The notes under the pieces are model-generated. The model did no database searches. It saw nothing but the letters and a program-made list of their open reading frames with translations, and was not told where the DNA came from. 64,000 nt of DNA from Alphaproteobacteria bacterium PA2 (GTDB taxonomy: Bacteria > Pseudomonadota > Alphaproteobacteria > Caulobacterales > Caulobacteraceae): assembly GCA_002256425.1 (NCBI GenBank), contig NKIZ01000001.1:1957001-2021000 (forward strand), read 5' to 3'. The translations under genes and the position numbers were made by a program. Shown here piece by piece: positions 10,456 through 19,235 of the stretch. Position 1 is the first letter of the stretch. Each line of letters starts with the position of its first letter.

Positions 10456-12974
10456 TCGGCCCTCAAGGCTGCTGCCGGACGTTTTGACAGGGCCTGCAGG
10501 GACGCCGCCAGTCCGCCAAGGGCGGCGACCCCTGCAGCGCCGCCGACCAGGGCCATGACCCCGCCCCAGTCGACTCCCCAGTGGGCCTTGAAGATCAGGA
10601 CCACGACGGGCCATGCGGCGGCATAGCCAAGGACGACGCCGGCCCCGCCGGCGATCACGCCTACAGCTCCGTATTCAATCACATAGGCCGTAAGGATCTG
10701 GCGGCGGCTGGCGCCAAGGGCCTTGAGTATGGCCGCTTCCCGTGTTCTCGCCTGCGCCCGGGCGGCTATGGCGCCCACCAGCACCAGAAGACCCGCCATG
10801 GCCGCTACCCCTGCAGCGCCCCTGATCGCCAGGGCCAGTCGGCCGAAGAGGTCTGTGGCGGCTTCCAGCTGCTCCCGCACCGAGATCACATTGACCTGTG
10901 GAAAGGCCTTGCCAAGAACGGCCGTTGCGGCGGCCTCCTGCTGGCGCGACGCCTTGGCGATGGCGACCTGCCGCAAGTTGGCGCCTGCCAGACTGTTGGC
11001 GCTGATCACAAGGGGGAAGCTGGCGTTGAAGCCCCCGAAATCCACCTCACGCAGTACGGCGACCCGCGCATCGATTTCACGGCCCAGAAGCGAGACCCTC
11101 AGAGCGTCTCCCACCTTGATCCCTGCCCCTCGCGCGGCGTCGACTTCCATGGCGATCAAGGGTGGTCCCGAATAGTCCGACGCCCACCACGCGCCCTCGA
11201 CAATTCCGGAATTGGGGGGCTCGGCGCCAAGGGCCGACATCGAAATGTCGCGCTCATAGGCCCATCTCTCCCCACGGGGGATTGAAGCCACATCGACAGG
11301 CTTGCCCCTCACCTGGATGATCCTGCCCGTCGCGATGGGCGCCCGAAGATAGATGTCGGGGGTTAGTTTCGCGCCAAAGGCCGAAGCTATGGCTTTGTCG
11401 AACTCGGCCGCCGCTTCGCCGGGAATCTCCGTAAAGACCATGGCGGGGGCCGTCTGGGGCGCTATTTCAGCGACCTGCTTGAGCAGGCTGGACTGTATCA
11501 GGACCACGGCCGCCAGAAGAGCGACGCCAAGTCCGATGGCCGGGGCCGCCGTCCGGGCTGCGGAGCCCGGCCCTGACAGGTTCGCAAGGGCCAGGCGCAG
11601 GGCGCCGCGCGTTCCAACCCGCAGCCTTCCAGCCGCCCATGCGCCCAGACTGCCAAGCCCCCAGAGTAGCCCGAAGGACACGGCGACGCCGGCGATCATG
11701 ACCAGGGCGGCGATCGGGGTTGGGGCCGTAACGATCGCCAGTCCAGCGAGACCCAGCCCCGCCAGTCCGGCCAGAAGGGTTTCGAGCGAAAAAGAGATGC
11801 CGGGCTCGACAGTCCTGCGGAACAGGGCGGCGGGCGGTGTGGCCCGAGCCGCTCCCAGGGGCGCAAGGGAGAAGGCTGCTGCGGACAGAACCCCGAATAT
11901 GCCTGCCTTGATCAGTGGCAGGGGATAGACGGCGAACAGGGCCGGGACCGGCAGGTCCTTGCCAATGGCGGCGCCGAGGATCAAGGGCGCTACGGCGCCG
12001 ATACCCAGACCAATAGCGACCCCCAGGCCCGCAAGCGCGCTGATCTGCAGGAGGTAGGTATTCCGGATCAGATCGCCATCAGCGCCAAGCGCCTTGAGAA
12101 CGGCGATCGAGCGTGTCCGCGACGCCAGATAGGCCGAGACCGCCCCATGCACGCCCAAGCCGCCGGCAACCAGCGCAGCCAGGCCGATGAAGCCCAGGAA
12201 GTATTCAAGCTGGTCGACAAGTCGGCGAATGCCCGGCGCTGCGTCATTGCGGTCGCGGATCCTGGCGTCTCCCTTGGTGAAGGCCTTGCCGACCTGCGCC
12301 CTGGCGGCTTCCAGCGATGCGCCTGGCTTGAGCAGGACTCTCCCCGTTTCTGAAAAGGGCAGGCCCGATGTCAGAAAGCCGCCTGCCTCGACGGCCGCGC
12401 CGGAGGTCATGACCCGTGGTCCCAGGGCAAAGCCGCGGGACAGTCTGTCAGGCTCCTGCAGGAGAACGGCCCGGGCGACCAGGGGCATCTGCCCAACCTG
12501 GAACCGGTCGCCGATCTTCAGATGCAATCGGTCGAGCAGGGACTGCTCAACGACAGCGCCATAACTTCCATCGGGCGCCCGGGCCAAAGCCGCCCGAAGA
12601 TCCTGAGCCCCGCGGATCTCGACCTTTCCCGCGAGGGGATATTCAGGCGACACCCCGCGAAGCTCGACCAGCCGGCGGCCCCCATCAGGCGCCTCGGCCA
12701 TGGCGCGGGTGCTGACGGCCCATGAGGTCTTGCCCAGGACCGAAATCGCTTTGCGTTCCTTTACCGTAAATCGCGTCTGTTCCCGGGTCAGGGACAGGTC
12801 CCCGCCCAGAATTTCCCCGGCCTGAGAGGCCAGTCCCCGACGAAAGGCCTCAGCTGTTGACCCTGCTGCGGCGATGGCGGCGACGCCCAGAGCAAGGCAT
12901 GCCAGAAATATCCGGAACCCCCTGGCGCCAGATCTCAGCTCCCGGCCAGCAAAGCGCAAAGATAGCCAGGTCAC
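10452..12974 (-). CDS. ABC transporter permease, FtsX/MacB-type (YbbP-like)
   Basis: 840 residues. A first membrane helix (FRIFLACLALGVAAIAAA), a large extracytoplasmic domain, a central block of helices with the first FtsX-like domain (SIAVLKALGADGDLIRNTYL), a second periplasmic domain, and a final FtsX-like block (REAAILKALGASRRQILTAYV) match the ten-helix YbbP/FtsX permeases. It overlaps the upstream ATPase gene in an ATGA, so the two form one transporter. The group is thought to move or extract envelope lipids or toxic amphiphiles by a mechanotransmission mechanism; the exact substrate is not known. Its pairing with a divergent tesA repeats the ybbA-ybbP/tesA arrangement of enterobacteria. 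Confidence 0.92.
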   Translation of the reverse strand: MTWLSLRFAGRELRSGARGFRIFLACLALGVAAIAAAGSTAEAFRRGLASQAGEILGGDLSLTREQTRFTVKERKAISVLGKTSWAVSTRAMAEAPDGGRRLVELRGVSPEYPLAGKVEIRGAQDLRAALARAPDGSYGAVVEQSLLDRLHLKIGDRFQVGQMPLVARAVLLQEPDRLSRGFALGPRVMTSGAAVEAGGFLTSGLPFSETGRVLLKPGASLEAARAQVGKAFTKGDARIRDRNDAAPGIRRLVDQLEYFLGFIGLAALVAGGLGVHGAVSAYLASRTRSIAVLKALGADGDLIRNTYLLQISALAGLGVAIGLGIGAVAPLILGAAIGKDLPVPALFAVYPLPLIKAGIFGVLSAAAFSLAPLGAARATPPAALFRRTVEPGISFSLETLLAGLAGLGLAGLAIVTAPTPIAALVMIAGVAVSFGLLWGLGSLGAWAAGRLRVGTRGALRLALANLSGPGSAARTAAPAIGLGVALLAAVVLIQSSLLKQVAEIAPQTAPAMVFTEIPGEAAAEFDKAIASAFGAKLTPDIYLRAPIATGRIIQVRGKPVDVASIPRGERWAYERDISMSALGAEPPNSGIVEGAWWASDYSGPPLIAMEVDAARGAGIKVGDALRVSLLGREIDARVAVLREVDFGGFNASFPLVISANSLAGANLRQVAIAKASRQQEAAATAVLGKAFPQVNVISVREQLEAATDLFGRLALAIRGAAGVAAMAGLLVLVGAIAARAQARTREAAILKALGASRRQILTAYVIEYGAVGVIAGGAGVVLGYAAAWPVVVLIFKAHWGVDWGGVMALVGGAAGVAALGGLAASLQALSKRPAAALRAD

Positions 12975-13642
12975 AGGACAATTCGCCCGTCACGCATCTG
13001 CACGATCCGGTCCGCCCGGGCCGCCAGTGCGGGGTCGTGCGTCACCAGGACAAGGGCGGCTCCGAGTTCGGAGACCATCTCGAACATCAGGTCAGCGACA
13101 AGGGCGGCGTTGGCGCTGTCCAGATTGCCGGTGGGCTCATCCGCAAACAGCAGATCCGGCCGACCCGCCAGGGCGCGGGCAAGGGCGACCCTTTGCTGCT
13201 CCCCGCCCGACAACTGGTGTGGATAGTGCTCCCGACGGGCGCCCAGTCCGACCTTGCCCAGCCAGGCCCGGGCGGTTCCCTGCGCATCACCCCTGCCGGC
13301 GATCTCGAGGGGCGCGGCGACGTTTTCTTCGGCCGTCATGTTTGGCAGTAGGTGAAAAGACTGGAAGACCAGCGACAACCGACCCCGACGCAGGCGCGCC
13401 CGGCCGTCCTCGTCCAGGGCGCCAAGCTTTTCACCGAACATCTCAACCTCACCGGATGTCGGTTTTTCAAGACCGGCGGCGACAGAGATGAGCGAGGACT
13501 TCCCTGACCCGGAAGCGCCGGTCACCGAGACCCGCTCTCCTGCAGCCACCTCGAGATCCACGTCCCTGAGAATCTCAACCGGCCCTGCCGTCGAAGGCAG
13601 GGTCAGACACACCGCGGAAAGGCGAAGGGGGAGATCGGTCAC
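12971..13642 (-). CDS. ABC transporter ATP-binding protein, LolD/YbbA-like
   Basis: 223 residues from the GTG at 13642. Walker A GASGSGKSS, Q-loop VFQSFHLLP, signature LSGGEQQRVALARAL, Walker B LLFADEPTGNLD and the switch histidine in VTHDP are all present. This set and the small size mark the MacB/LolD/YbbA subfamily, which energises FtsX-type permeases. The frame can be extended to an ATG at 13708, but those 22 residues are arginine-rich and would run into the divergent tesA promoter; the GTG has GAGG about 11 bases upstream and gives a length close to the 228 residues of E. coli YbbA. It is the first gene of the two-gene transporter operon. Confidence 0.92.
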   Translation of the reverse strand: MTDLPLRLSAVCLTLPSTAGPVEILRDVDLEVAAGERVSVTGASGSGKSSLISVAAGLEKPTSGEVEMFGEKLGALDEDGRARLRRGRLSLVFQSFHLLPNMTAEENVAAPLEIAGRGDAQGTARAWLGKVGLGARREHYPHQLSGGEQQRVALARALAGRPDLLFADEPTGNLDSANAALVADLMFEMVSELGAALVLVTHDPALAARADRIVQMRDGRIVL

Positions 13643-13748
13643 TTCAGGGCTGCCTCGGTCTCGGTTTGAACGGTCAGATCGATGTCGAGACTCCCGCAGG
13701 ACCGACAATCCTGCTTTAGATAGGCGCGACTGCAGGCTTAGGCGACAT

Positions 13749-14357
13749 ATGCTCAGAAGATCTTTTTTTCCGATGTTCCTGGCGAGCGCCGCCTTTCCCG
13801 CTCAAGCTGCGTCGCGGAAGATCGTCACCATTCTCGGGGACTCTCTGACGGCTGGTTACGGCCTTGCGACCGCCCAGGCCTTTCCCGCGCAATTAGAGAC
13901 AATACTGCGTCGTAAGATATCCGGCCTTGTTGTCAGGCCGGCTGGTGTCTCAGGGGATACTTCTGCTGGAGGGCTGGCGCGGGTGGACTTCAGCGTACAG
14001 GCAGACACCAGCCTGTGCATTGTCGCCCTCGGCGGCAATGACCTTCTGCAGGGCGTGGACCCAAAGGTCACCGCAGCAAATCTGAAGGCGATCGTCTCCA
14101 GTCTGAAGCGCCGGAAAATCCCGGTGCTACTTGCCGGTCTGAAGCCTCCCCCAGTCATCGGGGCAAGTTACGCCCGTGATTTCGCCCGAGTCTTTTCCGA
14201 TCTCGCCAGGGCCCAGGGGCTGCCCCTCTATCCGGACCTCATGGCAGGGGTTGGACCAGCACTTCGGCAGCGGGACGGGATTCACCCGACAGCGAGCGGC
14301 GCCCGCATCATCGCATCGGGACTGGCGCCTTTTGTCCTGAAGACCCTCTCCCGCTGA
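13749..14357 (+). CDS. tesA: Arylesterase / lysophospholipase-like GDSL hydrolase (TesA family)
   Basis: 202 residues with an N-terminal export signal (MLRRSFFPMFLASAAFPAQA). The four SGNH blocks are visible: ILGDSLTAGYG (nucleophile Ser), a glycine in GVSGDTSAGG, GGNDLLQG (Asn) and the closing DGIHPTASG carrying catalytic Asp and His. The family hydrolyses acyl esters, acyl-CoAs and lysophospholipids in the periplasm. The ATG at 13749 is chosen because the preceding in-frame codons overlap the divergent ABC gene and are not conserved in character. It is divergent from the YbbA/YbbP exporter, a pairing known in other proteobacteria, and its TGA shares one base with the next gene's ATG. Confidence 0.93.
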   Translation: MLRRSFFPMFLASAAFPAQAASRKIVTILGDSLTAGYGLATAQAFPAQLETILRRKISGLVVRPAGVSGDTSAGGLARVDFSVQADTSLCIVALGGNDLLQGVDPKVTAANLKAIVSSLKRRKIPVLLAGLKPPPVIGASYARDFARVFSDLARAQGLPLYPDLMAGVGPALRQRDGIHPTASGARIIASGLAPFVLKTLSR

Positions 14358-14605
14358 TGCCGGAGATTCCTGAAATCCTTATCGAGGCCAGAGGGCACCA
14401 CTGTCCCGTTCCAACCCTGCGCCTCCGTCGGGCGGCGGAAGCTGCTCCGGCCGGATCGATCCTGATCCTTTATGCCGATGACCCGATGGCGCGTATCGAC
14501 GTGCCTCACTTCGCCAGCCAGGCAGGGCTGGAAATCATCCAACGTGAAGATTTGACCTCAGGCTTCTGTTTCAGAATAAGAAAACCTCTGCCTTCTGAGA
14601 ACTAG
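14357..14605 (+). CDS. TusA/SirA-family sulfur carrier protein
   Basis: 82 residues. The N-terminal signature HHCPVPTLRLRRA has the CPxP motif, whose cysteine carries the persulfide in TusA relatives, followed by the two-layer alpha/beta sandwich pattern (SILILYADDP...VPHFASQAG...FRIRKP). It is cytosolic. The start ATG overlaps the tesA stop by one base (TGATG), so translation is coupled, although a periplasmic esterase and a cytosolic sulfur carrier have no obvious joint role. Its stop is interlocked with that of the converging YihY gene in CTAG (14602-14605). Whether it serves tRNA thiolation or another sulfur relay is not visible here. Confidence 0.88.
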   Translation: MPEIPEILIEARGHHCPVPTLRLRRAAEAAPAGSILILYADDPMARIDVPHFASQAGLEIIQREDLTSGFCFRIRKPLPSEN

Positions 14606-15510
14606 GACTCAAGGGGAAGTTCGGGTTGCTTCTCCAGGGCGATCTCGATTTCCGTCGCCAGGGCGCCACCGAAAAACACGGCGTTGACGTTCCAGGAAAG
14701 CCAGATCAGCAGGACCACAACCGCTGTGACAGAGCCGTATGTGGCCCCCAGATGGACAATCTGTTCCACATAGAAGGCTGAAGCCCAGGACATGAACAGA
14801 CAGAGCGCCGCGGCAAAGGCGCCGCCTGCGATTGACGCGATCCAGGCCACGGGCTTGCGGGACATGGCGTAACGGTAGATCAGCCCCATGGCCAGGGTGA
14901 TGCCGATACTGGCCCAGGTCCATTCGCTGAACAGCCAGGGCAGGCCCTGGAGAGGCCGCACGTCGAAGGCCGCCGCCAGGAACCTCAGATAGAGGAATAC
15001 CGCCGACAGGACGCTGAGCAGGATGAAGGCCGCGACAAGTACGACCAGCGCCATGAGATTGAAGCCAAAGAAGCCGTGCGGGCGCTCTTCCTCATGGATG
15101 AAGGAAAGACCGGCAAGCAGGGCCTTGAAGCCTCGGTGTGAGGCATAGCCGCCGATGATGAGGGCCAGACCGCTCTGTGCCGACACCGCGCGCAGCGGGG
15201 CGTCGCCAAGTCGGGTGAGCTCTTCCTGGAACAATCCCCTGGCGATTTCCGGCATGAGCCGCGACAGGACCGTGGCCTGCCGGGAGGCCTCGGCCGGGTC
15301 AGCCAGCAGGCCGTAGACGCCCACAAGGATCGCGACCGCCGGGAATACCGCCAGCATGACGAAGAAGGAGACCCCGCCGACATAGAGCATGACGTCCCGG
15401 CCCCAGAGTCGTGTCAGGGAGCGGCCAAGAATGGCGAGGATCCATTTGACCCTGCCCACCGGATCCCAGTCGATTGCGGTCGCGGGCCGAGGTGCGGCAG
15501 GGGGCTTCAT
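14602..15510 (-). CDS. YihY/UPF0761 (BrkB-type) inner-membrane protein
   Basis: About 302 residues with six membrane helices: for example MLYVGGVSFFVMLAVFPAVA, SGLALIIGGY, LMALVVLVAAFILLSVLSAVF, WASIGITLAMGLIYRY, IAGGAFAAALCLFMSWA and TAVVVLLIWLSW. The GGVSFF and LP..G-type patterns fit the YihY/BrkB family, once misnamed RNase BN; its molecular role is unsettled. A TTG at 15540 would add ten residues; I use the ATG at 15510, though neither has a strong ribosome site. It converges on tusA. Upstream it is separated from the racemase gene by two hairpins, so it is probably transcribed on its own. Confidence 0.88.
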   Translation of the reverse strand: MKPPAAPRPATAIDWDPVGRVKWILAILGRSLTRLWGRDVMLYVGGVSFFVMLAVFPAVAILVGVYGLLADPAEASRQATVLSRLMPEIARGLFQEELTRLGDAPLRAVSAQSGLALIIGGYASHRGFKALLAGLSFIHEEERPHGFFGFNLMALVVLVAAFILLSVLSAVFLYLRFLAAAFDVRPLQGLPWLFSEWTWASIGITLAMGLIYRYAMSRKPVAWIASIAGGAFAAALCLFMSWASAFYVEQIVHLGATYGSVTAVVVLLIWLSWNVNAVFFGGALATEIEIALEKQPELPLES

Positions 15511-15561
15511 CGGCGCAAGGTGCGCATGACTCCCCCACAAGACAAGGGGGCAAAAATGGAA

Positions 15562-15592
15562 ACGGCGCGCCGGATTGGGGGCGACGCGCCGT
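15562..15592 (-). terminator. Likely intrinsic terminator of the racemase gene
   Basis: On the minus strand ACGGCGCG pairs with CGCGCCGT (8 bp) around a 15-base loop, and the 3' arm runs into TTCCATTTTTG. It lies about 140 bases after the racemase stop and ahead of the YihY gene. The loop is long, so the call is moderate. Confidence 0.5.
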
Positions 15593-15617
15593 CGATGGGG
15601 GAGTGTTCCATCTATCC

Positions 15618-15649
15618 GTCGTCACGTGAGGGACAGGGTTTGTGACGAC
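15618..15649. repeat. 8-bp inverted repeat between racemase and YihY genes
   Basis: GTCGTCAC at 15618-15625 is repeated in inverse as GTGACGAC at 15642-15649 around a 16-base spacer. No T-run follows on either strand, so it could be an RNA hairpin in the racemase 3' region or a dyad operator ahead of the YihY gene; nothing decides between them. Confidence 0.5.
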
Positions 15650-15728
15650 CGACGCACACACATTCGCAGGGCCGCCCTGAACCGAAGCTGAACAGAAATC
15701 GCGCCTTCAATTCATGAGGTTGGAAACC

Positions 15729-16859
15729 CTAGGCCAGGGCGCCGGAAGCCTTCAGGGCGTCCACGTCAGCAGCCGAGAAGCCCCAGTCCGTCAGAGCCTC
15801 GGTGTCATGGGCCCCGATTGCGGGCGGCGGACCCTGGATCTGGCCAGGGGTCGCGGAGAACCGCGGCGCCGGCGCGGGCTGGATCACGCCGGCCACTTCG
15901 ACGAAGGTCTGGCGCGCCTGATTGTGCGCGTGCTTCGGCGCCTCATCCAGGTCGAGAACCGGGGCGAAGCAGACATCCGTGGCTTCCATCAGTTCGCACC
16001 ATTCATCGCGGGTCTTGGTGGCGATCACGGCGGCCAGCTTGACGCGCAGATCGTCCCAGCTGTTGCGGTCCATCTGGGCAGCGAAGGCGGGATCCTTGAT
16101 CCCGGTCTTTTCCAGAAGCAGGGCGTAGAACTGCGGCTCTATGGAGCCGATCGATACCCACTTGCCGTCCGAGCACTGGTAGGTGTCATAGAAATGGGCG
16201 CCGCCATCCAGCAGGTTCGCCCGGCGCTCTTCCCTCCAGGCGCCCTGCGCCTTGAAACCATAGAACATGGCCATCAGCGACGCCGCGCCATCGCTCATGG
16301 CGCAGTCAATCACCTGGCCCTGGCCGGTCGCACGGGCGTTGATTACCCCGGCCAGCAGGCCGAAGGCGAGATAGAGGGCCCCGCCACCGAAGTCGCCCAC
16401 CAGGTTGAGGGGCGGAATCGGCTTGTCCTTGGTTCCGATGGCGTGGAGCGCTCCGGTGATGGCGATGTAGTTCATGTCATGGCCGGCGGCGTTGGCGTAC
16501 GGCCCGGTCTGTCCCCAGCCGGTCATCCGGCCAAAGACCAGCTTTGGATTCCGCGCCAGGGCGACATCCGGCCCCAGCCCCAGGCGTTCCATCACTCCCG
16601 GGCGGAAACCTTCGAACACGGCGTCAGCGGTTTCCATGAGCTTGAGGCAGGTTTCGATCGACGCGGGATTCTTCAGATCCAGGGCGACCGAGCGCCGTCC
16701 GCGGGCAGTGATGTCAGCCGGGCTGGCCCGGCCTGGGCCCTTGCGGTCGATCCGCACCACATCGGCGCCAAGATCCGACAGCAGCATGCCGCAGAACGGA
16801 CCCGGCCCGATGCCGGCAAACTCGATGACCTTCAAACCGGAAAGCGGACCCTGTCCCAT
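15729..16859 (-). CDS. mcr: Alpha-methylacyl-CoA racemase (family III CoA-transferase fold)
   Basis: 376 residues. The N-terminus ([20 protein letters not shown]) is the hallmark of the AMACR/MCR branch, and the catalytic residues known from the mycobacterial enzyme fall at nearly identical positions: His127 in AAGHDMNY, Asp156 in LVGDFGGG and Glu240 in IGSIEPQF. It epimerises the 2-methyl carbon of branched acyl-CoAs so that only the S form enters beta-oxidation. The gene just upstream on the strand encodes an SDR, suggesting a branched-chain or sterol side-chain pathway. Other CaiB/BaiF transferases are possible, but the active-site triad argues for racemase. Confidence 0.93.
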   Translation of the reverse strand: MGQGPLSGLKVIEFAGIGPGPFCGMLLSDLGADVVRIDRKGPGRASPADITARGRRSVALDLKNPASIETCLKLMETADAVFEGFRPGVMERLGLGPDVALARNPKLVFGRMTGWGQTGPYANAAGHDMNYIAITGALHAIGTKDKPIPPLNLVGDFGGGALYLAFGLLAGVINARATGQGQVIDCAMSDGAASLMAMFYGFKAQGAWREERRANLLDGGAHFYDTYQCSDGKWVSIGSIEPQFYALLLEKTGIKDPAFAAQMDRNSWDDLRVKLAAVIATKTRDEWCELMEATDVCFAPVLDLDEAPKHAHNQARQTFVEVAGVIQPAPAPRFSATPGQIQGPPPAIGAHDTEALTDWGFSAADVDALKASGALA

Positions 16860-16922
16860 GATGTTCTCCCTGAGATTTTGCTGAAGTCTAAGCCCCCTGC
16901 CCCATGGTCAGGCAAGCCCCGG

Positions 16923-17699
16923 CTAGCCGCCGCCGGGCAAGGTCTGTCCGTCATCCACGGTAAGCAGAGTCCCGGATATCGCCTTGGCGCCAGGACCGCA
17001 GAGCAGATTGAAAGCGCCATTCAGTTCATCGGCGTCCATCAGGCGGCGACGGGGAAAGCCCTTCAGCTGCTTCTGGCCGCCATCGGTTTCCCACCATCCG
17101 GCATTGATGTCGGTCAGGATATAGCCCGGCGCGAGAGCGTTCACCGCGATCCCCTTGCGACCCCACTCCCGCGCCAGACTTTTTGTCAGCATGGCGACGG
17201 CGGACTTTGAAGCATTGTAGGCGCTCAGCCCCGGCAGGACAGTGTGGCTGGCGACGGAGGCGATGTTGACGATCCTGGCCTTGCCTTGCGCCGCTGTGTC
17301 GTTGGCGAACATGAGCCGGGCTGCGGCCTGGGCGGCGAAAAAGACGCCGCGGACATTGACGTCAAAGGTGCGATCCCAGTCCTCGATGCTCAGGTCTATG
17401 GCCAGACCTTCGCCGCCCACACCGGCATTGTTGATCAGGATTGAAACCGGCCCGAGACCAGCCTCGATCTCGGCAAAGACCGCCGGAATGGAAGCAGCGT
17501 CGGCGACATCCAGTCGAAGAGCCATGGCGCGGCCGCCAGAGGCTGCAATCTCTCCCGCAAGATTCTCGACCATGTCCAGACGTCGGGCCGTAACCGCGAC
17601 CTGGGCGCCAGCTCCCGCCAGAAGCTTCGCAAAGTGGGCGCCCAATCCCCCGGAAGCGCCGGTGACGATGGCGGTCTGACCTAAAAGGGGCTGATCCAT
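16923..17699 (-). CDS. Short-chain dehydrogenase/reductase (3-oxoacyl-ACP/hydroxyacyl reductase-like)
   Basis: 258 residues from the ATG at 17699, which has GGAG about nine bases upstream; an extension to 17732 is unnecessary. Classical SDR features: TGASGGLG dinucleotide loop, LDVADA, NNAGVG, catalytic Ser in NIASVAS, YNASK with catalytic Tyr and Lys, and the C-terminal VDDGQTLPGGG. The arginine pair in TARRLD suggests NADP(H) preference. It precedes the racemase gene by 63 bases on the same strand, so the two may be cotranscribed and act on CoA thioesters. The family is too broad to assign a substrate. Confidence 0.9.
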   Translation of the reverse strand: MDQPLLGQTAIVTGASGGLGAHFAKLLAGAGAQVAVTARRLDMVENLAGEIAASGGRAMALRLDVADAASIPAVFAEIEAGLGPVSILINNAGVGGEGLAIDLSIEDWDRTFDVNVRGVFFAAQAAARLMFANDTAAQGKARIVNIASVASHTVLPGLSAYNASKSAVAMLTKSLAREWGRKGIAVNALAPGYILTDINAGWWETDGGQKQLKGFPRRRLMDADELNGAFNLLCGPGAKAISGTLLTVDDGQTLPGGG

Positions 17700-17765
17700 G
17701 GATATAGGCTCCAAGTCTGATAATTGCTTCACTGTCGCTGGGCGTCTCGCCCGTATAGTGTAGGC

Positions 17766-17816
17766 GAGTCCTGATTCACGCTGTTATTTGCGCGGGACCC
17801 CCACTGGTGTCGAGTC
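17766..17816 (+). promoter_or_regulatory. Cluster of three GANTC (CcrM-type methylation) sites ahead of popA
   Basis: GAGTC at 17766-17770, GATTC at 17773-17777 and GAGTC at 17812-17816 lie between the SDR gene and the popA start. GANTC is the target of the cell-cycle methyltransferase CcrM in Caulobacterales, and promoters with such sites can respond to methylation state through GcrA. The sites are seen directly; regulation is inferred. Confidence 0.45.
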
Positions 17817-17832
17817 AAAGGATCACACAGGA

Positions 17833-19161
17833 ATGGCGTCGGGAGTCCATGCGCGAGTTCTGATCGTTGCGCGGGATGACGCCCTGGCTGGACCTCTGTC
17901 AGAAGGTCTCGACCGCCTGGGCTGGCGAACGGTCACGGCTCGAGGCCCCTATGCCGCTGTCGCCGCCCTGGGTGATCTTGGGGTTGAGGCGGCAATAGTT
18001 GACCTCAACAGCGCCGGAGATGAAGGCCTTGGTCTGGCCCGACGCCTGCGCGCCGCCTGCGCGCCCAGACGCCTGCCGGTCATCGCCATCGGCGATCCTC
18101 GACCGGAAAACAACGCCCTGGGATTTGACCTGACCCTTGCAGCGCCGGTTCACCCGGCCCAGGCCGCCCTACGCCTTGAAACCGTGGTGCGGATGGCGAT
18201 TTCCGAAGAGGAATTCGACCTTCGCCGGGAGACCTTTTCCGACCATGGCCGCCTGCTCGATGAGCCAGACGCCGACCACAGCCTCTTCCGGGTTCTGGCC
18301 ATCGGGGAGCCGACGCCGCAGTTTCTGGCCCTGTCCAACGCCCTGTCACAGACCGGCGCGGATGTTGTCGGCGCCTTCACGGCCTATACCGCCTTTGACT
18401 ATCTCCACGAGCGGCCCTTCGACGCGGTCGTCCTGTGGGCCGGGGAGAACAGCCAGGAAGCCCTTTCCATCGCCGCGGGCATGCGACGCAATACCCGGCT
18501 TTATCACACCCCTGCCCTGCTCTATATGCGGCACGAGAGCTATGTGACCCTCAGCGAGGCCTATCATCGGGGCGTTTCCGATGTGGCTTCCCCCGACACA
18601 CCCGAGGTCGAAACCGCCCGTCGGGTCATCGAGCTCGCCCGGAACTTCCGTCGCCAGTCCGCCATCCGCAAGGCCCTTGAAAAGGCCCGTGGCTCTGGCC
18701 TCATGGATCCGGCCACCGGGCTCTTCACCCGTGACCTCTTCGCCCATCACCTGCAGCGCCTCGCCCAGAGCGCACGACTGCGCAATCGCCCCTTGTCGGT
18801 GTGCGTCCTGAAGGTCGCAGACAGACCTGAGGTCGCTGAGGCGCGCAAGACCACCTGGCTGGACCGCGCCATTCCGCAGATCGGGTCCATGATCAGTCGG
18901 CTGGTCCGGGTTGAAGACACCGCGGCGCGGCTTTCTCCCGAGGTCTTCGCCCTGGCCCTGCCCGCCACCTCTTACGAAGCCGCAAAGGCGGCCGGCGAAC
19001 GGATCGCCGCCGTGATCGGTTGCACGGCCTTTGAAGCTGGCGATGGCAAGCCGCCCTTTGTGGTGGACTTCGATATCGGCGTCGCCGAGGTCCAGGTTCC
19101 TGATGGCGTAGTCAAGGCTCTGGAACAGGCCGCAGCCCGGGCCCATCAGAAGGCTGGCTAG
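17833..19161 (+). CDS. popA: PopA-like c-di-GMP effector (REC-REC-degenerate GGDEF)
   Basis: 442 residues from the ATG at 17833. Two receiver-like domains (about 7-125 and 150-270) precede a GGDEF-fold domain (about 295-430). The inhibitory site RVED at residues 359-362 sits exactly where PleD-type proteins have RxxD, but the active-site loop that should read GG(D/E)EF is SPEVF (368-372), so cyclase activity should be lost while c-di-GMP binding is kept. This is the layout of Caulobacter PopA, which recruits RcdA and CtrA to ClpXP at the cell pole during G1-S. The first receiver keeps an aspartate in IVDLNS; the second (DAVVLWAG) retains little of the acidic site. Orthology is also supported by the mfd neighbour. 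A diguanylate cyclase is ruled out by the motif. Confidence 0.85.
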   Translation: MASGVHARVLIVARDDALAGPLSEGLDRLGWRTVTARGPYAAVAALGDLGVEAAIVDLNSAGDEGLGLARRLRAACAPRRLPVIAIGDPRPENNALGFDLTLAAPVHPAQAALRLETVVRMAISEEEFDLRRETFSDHGRLLDEPDADHSLFRVLAIGEPTPQFLALSNALSQTGADVVGAFTAYTAFDYLHERPFDAVVLWAGENSQEALSIAAGMRRNTRLYHTPALLYMRHESYVTLSEAYHRGVSDVASPDTPEVETARRVIELARNFRRQSAIRKALEKARGSGLMDPATGLFTRDLFAHHLQRLAQSARLRNRPLSVCVLKVADRPEVAEARKTTWLDRAIPQIGSMISRLVRVEDTAARLSPEVFALALPATSYEAAKAAGERIAAVIGCTAFEAGDGKPPFVVDFDIGVAEVQVPDGVVKALEQAAARAHQKAG

Positions 19162-19235
19162 GCCCGCCGCCGGATTCGGTAGGCCCTTTTTGGCTGGCGA
19201 GAATTTCAGATTGTCTGGTCTCGCGGACGTTCGGC

